Positions 8,799 to 17,593 are shown, counted from the stretch's first letter. The stretch: DNA of 64,000 nucleotides from Enterococcus faecalis 13-SD-W-01 (GCA_000415185.1 KE351686.1:21881-85880); one strand, 5' to 3'. Notes: generated from the sequence alone by a model not told the origin. Made by a program: numbers and translations.

Positions 8799-9602
8799 AT
8801 GATTCTTTTTTATCAATTTTTGCTTGGTTTTATCATTAGCCTCATTGTCAGTCTTGCTGCTGTTTTGACCAAAACACTTTCCTTTTCAGGCGGGATTGCT
8901 GCTCTGATTTTAGGAACGACCATCATCGGCACTGGTCCTTGGTACAGCGTTTTGCTCGCTGGGGCTCTTTTTTTCAGTTCAGGTATGATTTCATTAAGCA
9001 AAAAAAGATTGACTCGTTCTTCTCAACTTACGGAAACGAGAAATCATAAACAAGTTTTGGCAAATTTGCTGCCAGGGGTGTGCAGTCTGCTCTTCTTTTT
9101 CCAAACACAGAATGAATTGTTTTTGATTGGCTATGCGGCGAGCATTTCCAGCGCTGCCGCAGATACTTGGGCTTCTGAGATTGGTACCCTAAGCAAGAAA
9201 GTGCCCCGTTCCATTCTCACTTTTCGAACGATGCCTACCGGAATATCCGGCGGCATCAGTATTTTAGGCACATTTGCCTCCATCTGCGGTGCTGGTTTTC
9301 TATCTGGCTTATTTTATCTGCTGCATGCTCTTTCTTTATTTCATTTGACTACCGCTCGTTATTTCTGGCTTCCGTTCTTATTAGGTATCCTTGGTTCCTT
9401 AATCGATAGTCTTTTAGGCGCTGTTTTCCAAGTCATTTACCGTTGTCAAATTTGCGGAGAACTGACTGAAAAAAGGAGCCATCATCAAACAGAAACAAAA
9501 AAAGTGCAGGGGCTGTGCTGGTTTACGAATAATTGGACGAACTTTTTTGCGACTAGCTTAGTGACTTTATTCAGCTGGATAATTGGTTCTTTTTATTTTT
9601 AA
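8799..9602 (+). CDS. DUF92 family integral membrane protein
   Basis: The 267-residue protein has about six membrane segments. It contains the family signatures SAAADTWASEIG (about residues 118-129), RTMPTGISGGIS (about 145-156) and the C-terminal CQICGELTEKRSHH near the last two helices. DUF92 relates to the TMEM19 proteins and to plant VTE6, a phytyl-phosphate kinase, so an isoprenoid-phosphate role is possible but unproven in bacteria. A CGGAGAATAAAG ribosome site precedes the ATG. It is a single-gene unit between two terminators. Confidence 0.85.
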   Translation: MILFYQFLLGFIISLIVSLAAVLTKTLSFSGGIAALILGTTIIGTGPWYSVLLAGALFFSSGMISLSKKRLTRSSQLTETRNHKQVLANLLPGVCSLLFFFQTQNELFLIGYAASISSAAADTWASEIGTLSKKVPRSILTFRTMPTGISGGISILGTFASICGAGFLSGLFYLLHALSLFHLTTARYFWLPFLLGILGSLIDSLLGAVFQVIYRCQICGELTEKRSHHQTETKKVQGLCWFTNNWTNFFATSLVTLFSWIIGSFYF

Positions 9603-9607
9603 TAAGC

Positions 9608-9660
9608 AGAAAAAACGAACAAATGGAGGTTATAAAAAATTTTCCATTCGTTCGTTTTTT
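9608..9660. terminator. Bidirectional terminator between DUF92 gene and mgtC-like gene
   Basis: AACGAACAAATGGA pairs with TCCATTCGTTCGTT with one mismatch. The stem is flanked by A and T runs, so it can serve both convergent genes. Confidence 0.85.
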
Positions 9661-9670
9661 GATTGTATAC

Positions 9671-10390
9671 TCAAGATATTGTTACTAATCTGAGTTTTGT
9701 TATATTTTTATAAACAGATAACTCCTCAATCACTTCTGTATAAGTCACGCCTCTTGGTAAATCGATTGTATAGATATTTGTGTAGATTTGATAATCTTCA
9801 ACAAACTTCACATCGAAATTCACATTTTCGATGGTGATTTTTTTTGATTCAAAATATTCCGTCAAAAAATCCTTGGTTTCTTTTCGATGGATATATTGGA
9901 TCTCCAATTTTTTCATCGTCGGTACGTGAATTACTTTTTTCACTAAAGTCAAGGCGGCTAAAACACCGAGGAAGCTTGTGATAGCAATTGGATAAAACCC
10001 CATTCCAATCGCGATCCCCAACCCAGCACTCGCCCATAATGACGCGGCTGTTGTTAACCCAGTGACAGAACGCTTCGTGACAATGATCGTACCCGCACCA
10101 AGAAAACCAATACCGCTGACTACTTGCGCAATTAATCGCGCTTCATCAGAACGGATCACTCCAGCTAAATCTGGATGATTGATGGCGTCTCGCATCGCAC
10201 TGCTGGCAATTTCTGACTGGATCAAAGCAATGATACATGCACCCATACAAACCAAAATATGTGTTCGCATACCGGCCGGACGATTTTTATATTGTCGTTC
10301 AAAACCAATTACACCGCCAAACAGCATGGCAATACTTAACCTTAAAATAATTTCTGGAATCGTTAAAACCATATCTACCATGGACCTCAC
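9671..10390 (-). CDS. MgtC/SapB family membrane protein
   Basis: The 239-residue protein has the N-terminal MgtC membrane domain with four or five helices (residues about 8-150), including the hallmark GGVIGFERQYKNRPAGMRTHILVCMGA (about 21-47, quoted in part) and IGFLGAGTIIV. A C-terminal cytosolic ACT-like domain follows (about 155-239). MgtC proteins affect survival at low magnesium and in macrophages in several pathogens and can inhibit the F-type ATPase. The role in enterococci is not established. It is transcribed alone, with the toxin terminator upstream. Confidence 0.88.
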   Translation of the reverse strand: MRSMVDMVLTIPEIILRLSIAMLFGGVIGFERQYKNRPAGMRTHILVCMGACIIALIQSEIASSAMRDAINHPDLAGVIRSDEARLIAQVVSGIGFLGAGTIIVTKRSVTGLTTAASLWASAGLGIAIGMGFYPIAITSFLGVLAALTLVKKVIHVPTMKKLEIQYIHRKETKDFLTEYFESKKITIENVNFDVKFVEDYQIYTNIYTIDLPRGVTYTEVIEELSVYKNITKLRLVTIS

Positions 10391-10480
10391 CTCTTAAATT
10401 ACTATACCATGGCCGAACATGACAAACAAAAAATAGCTTTATACTCTTGAAGACACAAAGATAGCCAACTTATTTCAAAC

Positions 10481-10516
10481 AAAAAAGCAGCAGGAACATA
10501 GAATGTCCTGCTGCTT
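10481..10516 (-). terminator. Terminator of the toxin gene
   Basis: On the minus strand AGCAGCAGGA and TCCTGCTGCT form a ten-base-pair stem, followed by TTTTTTG. It lies 31 bases beyond the toxin stop codon. Confidence 0.88.
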
Positions 10517-10546
10517 ATTTAAACCTCTTCCAACTTTTATAACCTA

Positions 10547-11545
10547 TTATTGCCAATTGGTTACTGGCGTTACTTCGACATTATCAGATGTTGAACTTAT
10601 CTCTCTTCCTGTCTTCAAATCAATAACTGTTACGCGTAAAGCTGCTGATTCATTTACTTCATATCTTGCCGCCCCAGCTCGATAATCGACTGGGTGGTTA
10701 GCATTCGAGAAACTCCAATCCTCTCGATTAAACGGCGTATTGAGTGAAGGATTTTCTCTGGCTAAGCGATCATGAATTTCGAGTGCATCTCTTAACCACC
10801 TTCCTCCTCTATGACCATTCTCATTTAAACGTGTAGGTATAGCCGCGTTTACATTAAAATTCAAATTCATCGTCCCAGTTGCTCTTCCAGCCGTTAGTGT
10901 CCAGATTAGTTTATAATGCCCTCCTGGCGGAACTTGAACAGATTGGGCAGGAACACGTATTCTAACTGTTCGCTCTGTTGTTTGCGTCTCTGATTTCGAA
11001 AAATCAACACTCACCGTCGTTTCACTTCCAATCGAAGCTCCTGGAAGACCAACCTCCACTGAAATAGACTGAGAAATACCTGTTGAACTGGTGTTAGTAA
11101 TCGATATGGTTTCTTTGACTGTTAGCTCATATTCAACCGTCCTCAATTCCTGCCATATAGACGTTTTATTCTCAAGTTCGTTATTTATTGCATAGATAAT
11201 ATTCCCATTTCCAATCACTAAATCATCGTTTAACGTAGCAACAGCGCTAGCAGTCACATCCCATGGATTATGATTTGTCAAAGCATTCGCTTCCGCTGCT
11301 GTAATCTCTCCAGCAACAAATCGCCTAAGTTTTAAATCCATCGAAAGATCGCGCAATCCTCTTCTTAACTGATTCAATGCTTCATCTGTTAAATTACTAA
11401 GTGCATTGATTCCTTCTTTCAATTCCTCCCTGATTTCTGGCGAGAAATTAGATGCCTCACTTTCAGAAGAAGCGTTTACATTAAGTGGGACAATAAGCGC
11501 GGCAGTCAAAAATGCGGCACTCCCTAAGATTCTTTTTGTATTCAT
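10547..11545 (-). CDS. Secreted ETX/MTX2-type (aerolysin-like) beta-pore-forming toxin
   Basis: The 332-residue protein starts with a signal peptide (residues 1-26, cleavage after VNA). An N-terminal helical region follows (about 35-110) that could hold receptor binding. The core has the alternating, Ser/Thr-flanked strands of the ETX/MTX2 family: SITNTSSTGISQSISVEVG and IGSETTVSVDFSKSETQTTE (about 150-195) enclose the presumed membrane-inserting hairpin, then VRIRVPAQSVQVPPGGHYK (about 197-215) and a long strand rich in Thr, Gly and Asn. Family members (Clostridium epsilon toxin, Mtx2/3) are secreted as soluble monomers that form heptameric pores. This is not the hemolysin-like Epx type reported from enterococci. 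An AGGAGGAACAAAG site precedes the ATG. The gene is monocistronic, with its own promoter and terminator. The target cell is unknown. Confidence 0.8.
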   Translation of the reverse strand: MNTKRILGSAAFLTAALIVPLNVNASSESEASNFSPEIREELKEGINALSNLTDEALNQLRRGLRDLSMDLKLRRFVAGEITAAEANALTNHNPWDVTASAVATLNDDLVIGNGNIIYAINNELENKTSIWQELRTVEYELTVKETISITNTSSTGISQSISVEVGLPGASIGSETTVSVDFSKSETQTTERTVRIRVPAQSVQVPPGGHYKLIWTLTAGRATGTMNLNFNVNAAIPTRLNENGHRGGRWLRDALEIHDRLARENPSLNTPFNREDWSFSNANHPVDYRAGAARYEVNESAALRVTVIDLKTGREISSTSDNVEVTPVTNWQ

Positions 11546-11700
11546 AGCTTTGTTCCTCCTTTTTTATTATGGTTTATTCAACTAAAAAAATTGCCTCCTT
11601 TCCTTTTTTTCGACCTTTTGTGCTAGTGCTTTTTCTGAGAGTATGTAGAGATCCCATCTAAAATGATAGTTTGATAAATTTGTCATATCTAAAAATTAAA

Positions 11701-11730
11701 ATATAACATATGTTTAAAAAGCGCTTGCAA
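11701..11730 (-). promoter_or_regulatory. Toxin promoter with overlapping cre-like site; rest of 11546-11949
   Basis: Minus strand: TTGCAA (11725-11730) and TTATAT (11701-11706) with 18 bases between. A cre-like motif TGCAAGCGCTTTTT (11716-11729) overlaps the -35. It fits TGNAANCGNTNNCA except for the last two bases, so CcpA control is possible. The remaining intergenic DNA is AT-rich. It contains a leader of about 150 bases before the toxin ATG and, at its right end, the terminator of the next gene. Confidence 0.5.
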
Positions 11731-11888
11731 AAAGTCTACTTTAATAATAATTCAACAACAGAAATCAAAAACAAAATGTACTCTATTACAACAAAATTTT
11801 TGATCCATTTATAAAAAAGAAAGCTTTCTAATGTTTATTTCTATATTGAAAGTAAAAAAACACTCTATTTTTATTATTAAAAAACAAC

Positions 11889-11935
11889 AAAAAAAGAATC
11901 CACAAAACATTTTTCATGTTTTATGGATTCTTTTA
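11889..11935 (-). terminator. Terminator of the downstream half of WxL locus 1
   Basis: Minus strand: AAAAGAATCCA pairs with TGGATTCTTTT around an inner AAACAT/ATGTTT stem, and a T run follows. It ends the unit made of the genes from 16429 to 11950. Confidence 0.88.
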
Positions 11936-11949
11936 ATCGAAATCACTCA

Positions 11950-14337
11950 TTATGGTTCGTTGGTCAGTGTCCAATGAACTGTACTCGAATATTCTATGTT
12001 GTCTTTGACTTCCGTTGCTGAAAGTCGCAACGCCACACCAGACATTTTATTTTGACTCTCTTCACCAAATTGAACAGACCATTTGCGTTCTTCTTGTTTA
12101 GAATCTGTCAGTTGCACCAGTGGAACGGCAACTCCTGGCTCTAACTGCCAATTATTCCCATTTAAAATCTGCGAACCCGAACTGCCAGAAAATTGAAGAT
12201 CAGCAAGAGAAAGCTGACTCGTGATTTCATGAGTTCCTGCTTTGAAGGGACGCTCAAGCATTGCTGAAAGACGCCAACTGCTTTCCGTCTCATTTTCTAA
12301 GACTTTTGGCAAAGTAATCGTCATTTTATCTTGTGTTTTTTCTGCGTAAGCAAGTGTTGTCATTTTATTTAATTGACCAAAAGAAAAGTCAATCGTGCTT
12401 ATCTTAGGCATTTCTCTTGTGTAATACAATGTGATTACTTGACCATTTGCATTGAACGAACCTGTCAAACTTCCATTTACCCGCGAATAGACATAGCCTT
12501 CGAAAACATGTTGCGGCTCTTTAAGATCAATTGAATAAGAATCATCGATATATCCTTCTAAAACAGCTGTGTCCCCTAATATTTTATTGCTGCCTTCTTC
12601 TAAATGCATCACAGTTATATTTCCGCCGCGACTATTGTAATAAAAATTAACAGTTTGCTTTTCTTCCGTAAATGTCCCTATGATTTCTTGTTCTTCTGTA
12701 TTCGTTCCATTGACTGTTGCATAACGATATTTATAATTGTCATTTTTTTCTGGACTTGCTCGAAAACCTCCACCTATTACACCAGTGAGTTCTTTACTGC
12801 CAAATGTATTCCCTGTAGCGCTGTCGATATGATTGACTTGCACTGATGCAGGTATAACTGTGACATTTGCTGTCTCCGTCCGTAGAAGATCTCCATTTGC
12901 TTCATGAGAAGTATAGACAATCGGATACGTTCCTGCAACATTGGTATTTACTGTTCCGCTTGTCTGAATCCGCGTGGTTGAATAAGAAATATTGATACCC
13001 GTTTTTGTTGAAGCTGATACGAAATTATCTTGCGGCGACCAATTGCTGCCAGCAGTTATTTGTGAATCTTTAACGACCAATTCTGATTTATCTTCGCTCA
13101 CAGTTACAACAGCTCGCTGTGTTTGAAGGATATTTCCACTTGCATCATACGAATTATAATGAATAGTGTATGTTCCTGGTGTGTTCGTATCAACAGTGCC
13201 GCTAGTGCGGATCCGGGTGGTCGAATAAGGAATATTTGACCCATTTTTTTCAGTAGCCGATATAAAATTGTCTTGCGGTCTCCACGTATCTCCCTTATAA
13301 ATTTGCGAATTTCTCACGTTTAATGTTGATTTGTCTTCTTTCACAGTCACAGGAAAATCAACCCGATATCCATAATAATCAAATTGCGCTGTGTATCTTC
13401 CTGGTTTTGTCCAATCGACATTCTCTTGAATCAATTTTACATCTGTATGAAAAAGACGTTCGCCATAAAAACCTGTTCCGCTATGAAAGTTCTTCGAGAT
13501 ATCTAAAGATTCATTTTGAAAATGCTCTGTTCCTAGAGTCAATATTACTGGTTCTTGGGTTTTCACTTGAAAAAAACGACTTAGATCTAACTCCACATTC
13601 GCGGACTTGCCAGTGATATGCAAGTTACGACCTTCGATAGGTATTCCAACAACATAAGGATACCAATACCGCCATAAATACATATAACTTTCAATATTTT
13701 GAAAGTTAAAGATGGGTGAAGACTGATTTTGATAATCAAAATCCCTTAATCGTGTAAATTGTGCAGTGAGTCCGCTACTTGAAAATGTTAACTCTGCACG
13801 AATATCATTTGTTTTGTTTGTTCCGATAACCGTCTGCGAATGAGATGCTACGTGAGGATTATATAAAGCATTCATTTCTCCAGATAAAATGCGATACATT
13901 CCCGTACTTTCAGTGTCCCATGCGTAAGGAAACTCGCGGTAATTGTTATTGATTTGTCCAGTCGTCCTAGTTATTCCCGCATTCGCTTTTGGAAGAACAT
14001 TTGCTTTACCATTTGAAGTAACACGTTGATTTTCGAACATTTCTTGCCAAAGAAACTGCGGATTCCCTATCCGAAACTGCGGCCATTGTCCAAACCTGTT
14101 AAAAAAGTTGGTAAAATGCGCAATAACTTCAGCATTTGCCAAAGGAACTATCTCTTCCACTTGTTTTCCTTCTTTGCTCAAATCTCCAATAGGCATCTCT
14201 GGTTCATTAGAATCTATCGCTGCTGTTTCAGTATCAACGACTTCATCAGATAATGTCTCAGCAATCACACTTGCGCAAGAATAAAAAACTTGAAAAAAGA
14301 CAATCCCAATGAGAAGACCAGTTAAAAATTTTTTCAT
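11950..14337 (-). CDS. Large WxL-domain surface protein with Ig-like and MucBP domains
   Basis: The 795-residue exported protein begins with a signal peptide (about residues 1-27). A unique N-terminal region follows (about 70-330). Two near-identical Ig-like repeats come next (about 335-415 and 416-495, each with GDTW or GSNWxPQDNF and STTRIxTSGTV). Two MucBP-type domains follow (about 495-570 and 572-640, each ending in YY[NT]). The C-terminal WxL domain (about 645-795) has the proximal SWRLSAML and ends HWTLTNEP. WxL domains bind peptidoglycan non-covalently. MucBP and Ig-like modules suggest host mucin or matrix contact, as shown for some E. faecium WxL proteins. Its ATG overlaps the small LPKTG gene by four bases. 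It is the last gene of the unit. Confidence 0.9.
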   Translation of the reverse strand: MKKFLTGLLIGIVFFQVFYSCASVIAETLSDEVVDTETAAIDSNEPEMPIGDLSKEGKQVEEIVPLANAEVIAHFTNFFNRFGQWPQFRIGNPQFLWQEMFENQRVTSNGKANVLPKANAGITRTTGQINNNYREFPYAWDTESTGMYRILSGEMNALYNPHVASHSQTVIGTNKTNDIRAELTFSSSGLTAQFTRLRDFDYQNQSSPIFNFQNIESYMYLWRYWYPYVVGIPIEGRNLHITGKSANVELDLSRFFQVKTQEPVILTLGTEHFQNESLDISKNFHSGTGFYGERLFHTDVKLIQENVDWTKPGRYTAQFDYYGYRVDFPVTVKEDKSTLNVRNSQIYKGDTWRPQDNFISATEKNGSNIPYSTTRIRTSGTVDTNTPGTYTIHYNSYDASGNILQTQRAVVTVSEDKSELVVKDSQITAGSNWSPQDNFVSASTKTGINISYSTTRIQTSGTVNTNVAGTYPIVYTSHEANGDLLRTETANVTVIPASVQVNHIDSATGNTFGSKELTGVIGGGFRASPEKNDNYKYRYATVNGTNTEEQEIIGTFTEEKQTVNFYYNSRGGNITVMHLEEGSNKILGDTAVLEGYIDDSYSIDLKEPQHVFEGYVYSRVNGSLTGSFNANGQVITLYYTREMPKISTIDFSFGQLNKMTTLAYAEKTQDKMTITLPKVLENETESSWRLSAMLERPFKAGTHEITSQLSLADLQFSGSSGSQILNGNNWQLEPGVAVPLVQLTDSKQEERKWSVQFGEESQNKMSGVALRLSATEVKDNIEYSSTVHWTLTNEP

Positions 14338-14636
14338 TCTGATTCTCCTTTTTTTCTACTTATAACAAATATCAGACAAAAAATCCCTAAAAAAAGATAG
14401 CTGTTTTGTTTCATTTCTCCTGTTTTAGGCAAGTGAGCTGTTTTTCCATCAGCTTGATTCGTATCATTTGTTATAGAAAGTTCTGCTTCTCTTTCCGGGT
14501 CTTCCCCCTCAAACGTAATCCCAACAGACGTATTTCCAGCGTTTCCAGCAGAATATCCTGCTGCAGCTGTATCATTTCCAAATAAAAAGGATACTAACAC
14601 TAAGAGATACCACCACTTATGATGTTTTTTTCTCAT
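14334..14636 (-). CDS. Small LPXTG-anchored protein of WxL locus 1
   Basis: The 100-residue protein has an N-terminal signal segment (residues 9-26), a short acidic middle, the sortase motif LPKTG (about 69-73), a hydrophobic stretch and the basic tail SRKKGESE. This is the small sortase-anchored component found in many enterococcal and lactobacillal WxL loci (often called wpgA-like or sspA-like; function unknown). The start overlaps the end of the preceding WxL-interacting protein gene by 20 bases and the stop overlaps the next ATG, so the three genes are coupled. Confidence 0.85.
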   Translation of the reverse strand: MRKKHHKWWYLLVLVSFLFGNDTAAAGYSAGNAGNTSVGITFEGEDPEREAELSITNDTNQADGKTAHLPKTGEMKQNSYLFLGIFCLIFVISRKKGESE

Positions 14637-15618
14637 AAATCTGCCCCTTTCGATGTCTGTACAGAAACAAGAATATCAACAAAAAAAGCAATAGGGCACC
14701 GATCATGCTTCCAAGCAATAGCCACAAAGCATGATCTTCCGTAGTTTCTTGGATCGTTGTTTCGTTCAATTGTCTCGCGGCTTCCTTTTCAATCACGAAA
14801 TCCGTTTCTAAAGAAAATTTTTGCCCATTTGCGGTCCCTGAAACTTTGCAATGATAATTTCCTGCTTTAAAGTGGCGGGTATCAAGATTGATCCCATAAT
14901 TAAAATTTGAATTTGGCGCCATGCGTAATTGATTTGTCGTTGCTGCATATACTGGTTCTTTTTCCCCTTTTCGATACACTTCTGCTTTTACATTCAGCTC
15001 TTTGATCAAAACGGCTGCTTCATTTTGCAAATTGATTCGAATATAGTTTTGTAAAGATTCTTGATCTATGTAAACCTGATTCAGTTTCATTGATGGCGCA
15101 GGAAACTCATCTGCTTCTCTTAGCCGTACCGCAATTGCATAAGCATAATTGCTTTTTAAGCCAGAAAAATCGCCTTCTTCATCTGGGGTACGAAAATAAA
15201 AACCACCGATCAGCTCTCCTTCAAACGGATCTTCTGGCACATTGATTGTCAAAGAGACTTCTTTAGCACTGTTTGCGGGTATTGTTATCTTACTGTCAGA
15301 TAACACGGAGAAACTAGCTATATCTGTTTTTAAACTAGTATCTTTATTTTTTTCCGTATAAATCGTTGCTCCAGCATCGTTCGTTGTACTGGTATTGAAA
15401 GATGCTTCAACAGTGATTTCTTCTTCATTTGGATTGTTCACACGTACTTTCAGTATTTTTTCTTCTCTTGGCGAAACAAGCAAGTCAAAATAATTAGACT
15501 GTGATTCCCCTGTTTCCGGATCTAGCGGTGTGACCGAAAATTCTTCTGCTGCCTGAGCAGGAAAACTAAAGAACAAAATACTTAGAAATATAATTGGTAT
15601 CCATAAAAACTTTTTCAT
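14617..15618 (-). CDS. WxL-interacting membrane protein (DUF916 + DUF3324)
   Basis: The 333-residue protein has a signal peptide (about 1-24), a DUF916 domain (about 28-150, FSVTPLDPETGESQSNYFDLLVSPREEKILKV in part), a DUF3324 domain (about 160-295), a membrane helix (about 300-320) and a basic tail. It matches the WxLIP family, whose two domains bind WxL proteins and peptidoglycan and hold the complex at the membrane. E. faecium homologues are called Duf proteins and can bind host matrix proteins. The gene follows the 244-residue WxL gene after an intercistronic terminator, so it is probably made in smaller amounts. Confidence 0.92.
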   Translation of the reverse strand: MKKFLWIPIIFLSILFFSFPAQAAEEFSVTPLDPETGESQSNYFDLLVSPREEKILKVRVNNPNEEEITVEASFNTSTTNDAGATIYTEKNKDTSLKTDIASFSVLSDSKITIPANSAKEVSLTINVPEDPFEGELIGGFYFRTPDEEGDFSGLKSNYAYAIAVRLREADEFPAPSMKLNQVYIDQESLQNYIRINLQNEAAVLIKELNVKAEVYRKGEKEPVYAATTNQLRMAPNSNFNYGINLDTRHFKAGNYHCKVSGTANGQKFSLETDFVIEKEAARQLNETTIQETTEDHALWLLLGSMIGALLLFLLIFLFLYRHRKGQIYEKKTS

Positions 15619-15650
15619 GATAAATAAGTCCTCATTCTTTCTAAAATAAA

Positions 15651-15689
15651 CAGGCTGTGAGAAAGCCGATAACTTTTATCACAGCCTGA
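15651..15689 (-). terminator. Intercistronic terminator between WxL and WxLIP genes
   Basis: Minus strand: CAGGCTGTGA pairs with TCACAGCCTG over a 19-base loop, followed by TTTATTTT. It sits six bases after the WxL stop and inside the operon. It is likely leaky and sets the ratio of secreted WxL protein to membrane partner. Confidence 0.75.
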
Positions 15690-15694
15690 CTATT

Positions 15695-16429
15695 TTAAGG
15701 CTGAGCAGTCAATGTCCAAGAAAGCGAACTGCTGTAAGTTCCAGTATTTTTGACACTTGTGCTTGGTACAACTAATTTCACGCCGTTGGTATGCGTTTTT
15801 TCTTCATTTAATTGCCCCAATGCCAATGACCAGCTGCCAATCCCTTGCGCAGTATTCGCAGAAGCAATCACTTGTTCTTGTCCTGGAATCAAAACAGTTT
15901 CTCCTGATGCAGCTTCTGGTGCTTTATCTGCTGTATGATCGCCACCAATTGCATAGTTCAAGTTTTCTAAACTCAAACGAGCAGCTAATTCATGTCCGTC
16001 ATTTGTTAATGGTGCGTCCAATTTTGCTGATAACGTCCATCCAGTTCGATCTGTCCCTCGGCTGTCATTCGTTGCAACAAAAGGTACAATCGAACGCTCA
16101 CCGTTATTTACAGTATCCGCTTCTGCGTAAAAAGTCGTCGTATTTTTAGAACCTTCGCCAAAATTGAAATCAGAGACATAACTCAAATGCAACCCATCAA
16201 CTGGCGGATTTGGATTTGGATCTTCTGGATCGATTCCTGGCTCTTCCGGATTCTCTGGATCTACGATTGGCGGGATTGGATTTTCTGGGTCAACAGCGTC
16301 ATTATTGAACGCAACTGCGGCATCTGTTGTTGCTGAAATGCCATCTGGATAAGATGTCGCAAAAACTTTCCCTCCTGTTAGTGATAACAGCATCACCGTA
16401 GCGGCACTAATAAAGATTTGTTTCTTCAT
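15695..16429 (-). CDS. WxL-domain cell-surface protein
   Basis: The 244-residue protein has a signal peptide (residues 1-24). A Pro/Glu/Asp-rich linker with repeats of PENP and DPEDPNPNPP follows (about 48-80). The full WxL domain (about 85-244) starts DFNFGEG, has the first motif GWTLSAKL near 130 and ends SLSWTLTAQP. This is the standard form of the SwpA/CscC-like surface proteins that bind peptidoglycan through WxL. It is the first gene of its transcription unit and its stop is followed by a strong stem-loop, so it is likely the most abundant product. A good GAAAGGAAG site precedes the ATG. Confidence 0.93.
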   Translation of the reverse strand: MKKQIFISAATVMLLSLTGGKVFATSYPDGISATTDAAVAFNNDAVDPENPIPPIVDPENPEEPGIDPEDPNPNPPVDGLHLSYVSDFNFGEGSKNTTTFYAEADTVNNGERSIVPFVATNDSRGTDRTGWTLSAKLDAPLTNDGHELAARLSLENLNYAIGGDHTADKAPEAASGETVLIPGQEQVIASANTAQGIGSWSLALGQLNEEKTHTNGVKLVVPSTSVKNTGTYSSSLSWTLTAQP

Positions 16430-16525
16430 TTGTTATTCTTCCTTTCAAAAATAAAATATAGTAGTTATTTCGCACATCATTATTCTACAAGGATTTTTTG
16501 AGGCGTCCTGCGTAAATCACTATTT

Positions 16526-16541
16526 TTTAGCAACCGCTAAA
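16526..16541. promoter_or_regulatory. Short inverted repeat upstream of the WxL unit; gap 16430-16750
   Basis: TTTAGC-AACC-GCTAAA is a perfect six-base inverted repeat about 100 bases upstream of the 244-residue WxL start. It may be an operator. The rest of this gap is AT-rich promoter DNA and the terminator of the upstream unit. Confidence 0.35.
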
Positions 16542-16693
16542 CATAATTGTGGTATTTAATTTTTAATAGATAAATAAAAAAACAAAAAACAAAAAGAATC
16601 TTTTTTCTGTTTTCCTGTAATTTAATAAATCCTATTTTTTTCTCATTCAGTTTTCCATACTGCAATAAAACCACTTCTTTTTTGTTTTATATA

Positions 16694-16739
16694 ATAAAAA
16701 AAGCACTGACACTCAAATAATTGAGGTCAATGCTTCTTA
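16694..16739 (-). terminator. Terminator of the LRR-protein unit
   Basis: Minus strand: AAGCATTGACCTCAA pairs with TTGAGTGTCAGTGCTT with small mismatches, followed by TTTTTTATT. It ends the unit 20999-16751 and separates it from the next WxL unit. Confidence 0.8.
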
Positions 16740-16750
16740 TTTTTCAATAA

Positions 16751-17368
16751 TTAATCAGCTACTCGTTCAAAGTTGAAAACAAGATCATACGTTTGACTTA
16801 CGCCTTCTGTTGGAATCTGTGTGAAGTCGAAACTGTCACCTAATTTACCAGTCATGCTGAATGTTTTTTCTTCTTGTGTTTCTGTCGGTTGTCCATCAAC
16901 GATATTTCCTGCTAGTGACATCAATTCTGTACGTGCGCTGATAAAAGTATCATCGGTGTGACGCAAGTTGACTGTTGTACTTTCTGAAGATAGATTCAAA
17001 GCTGTTCCACCAAACAAAGCATCTTCTGTCCCGCGAGAAGCAAAGCTGTCAACCGATACCTTTACACCTTCTGCTGAACGGTTTTTGATTGTATATGTAG
17101 GCGAGATAACACTACCGTTACTTGCATCACTTGCCGCAAAAGAAACAGAACTTGGGATATCGACTTTGATCCACTGATCGTCAGGAATCTCTGGGTTCTC
17201 CTCTTCCCCTTCATCTGGATTTTCTGGATCAAATTTCTTTATTTGACCAGTTACCGGCACATTTGCGCTTTCTTCACCATGAATTTGAATTGTTTCTGCA
17301 TTAACAAGGACGGATGAAAGCATTGTAACTCCTAATACACTTAAAATTGCAAGACTAATTTTTTTCAT
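16751..17368 (-). CDS. Secreted WxL-locus protein with a non-WxL C-terminal domain
   Basis: The 205-residue protein has a signal peptide (residues 1-24), a short acidic Pro/Glu linker (about 46-65, FDPENPDEGEEENPEIPDD) and a beta-rich domain (about 66-203). No W-x-L motif is present. The domain resembles the C-terminus of the LRR protein encoded at the head of the same unit: IPSSVSFAASDA...SPTYTIKN here against IPLNLEFSNNAS...SKEYQIKN there, and both end in TGxx...F.F.. . I infer a shared surface-attachment domain. An AGAGGG-type site precedes the ATG, which overlaps the preceding small gene by 14 bases. Function is unknown. Confidence 0.8.
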   Translation of the reverse strand: MKKISLAILSVLGVTMLSSVLVNAETIQIHGEESANVPVTGQIKKFDPENPDEGEEENPEIPDDQWIKVDIPSSVSFAASDASNGSVISPTYTIKNRSAEGVKVSVDSFASRGTEDALFGGTALNLSSESTTVNLRHTDDTFISARTELMSLAGNIVDGQPTETQEEKTFSMTGKLGDSFDFTQIPTEGVSQTYDLVFNFERVAD

Positions 17369-17591
17369 TGTTTTCCCTCTTTCTTTTCATAAGAATAATT
17401 GTAATTATTAAAACACCCAAAAGTATTGGTGTGATTCCCGCATAAGTATTTAATTTAGGTAATAAATCTCCCGCAGTATTTTCTGAAGGAAGGATTTTCC
17501 CCACTACTTCGATACCAACATTGATCGAGTCTGACTCTTCGTGGATCGTCAGCTGATTCAATAAAATGAGATAGTTCATGATAGCTTCCAT
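17355..17591 (-). CDS. Small membrane protein with degenerate LPXTG-like tail
   Basis: The 78-residue protein ends with LPKLN (about residues 44-48), a hydrophobic segment (about 52-67) and the basic tail MKRKRENNEKN. The layout is that of a sortase substrate, but the motif is LPKLN rather than LPXTG, so anchoring by sortase is doubtful. Its N-terminus lacks a clear signal peptide. It corresponds in position to the small LPXTG protein of other WxL loci. GGAGAGCTGAAA precedes the ATG, which lies two bases after the upstream stop. Confidence 0.65.
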   Translation of the reverse strand: MEAIMNYLILLNQLTIHEESDSINVGIEVVGKILPSENTAGDLLPKLNTYAGITPILLGVLIITIILMKRKRENNEKN

Positions 17592-17593
17592 TT

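Noticed and set aside
10547..11545. Epx-type (hemolysin-family) toxin
   Set aside because: The strand pattern and VPPGGHYKL motif fit ETX/MTX2. The hemolysin-family stem and cap motifs are not seen.
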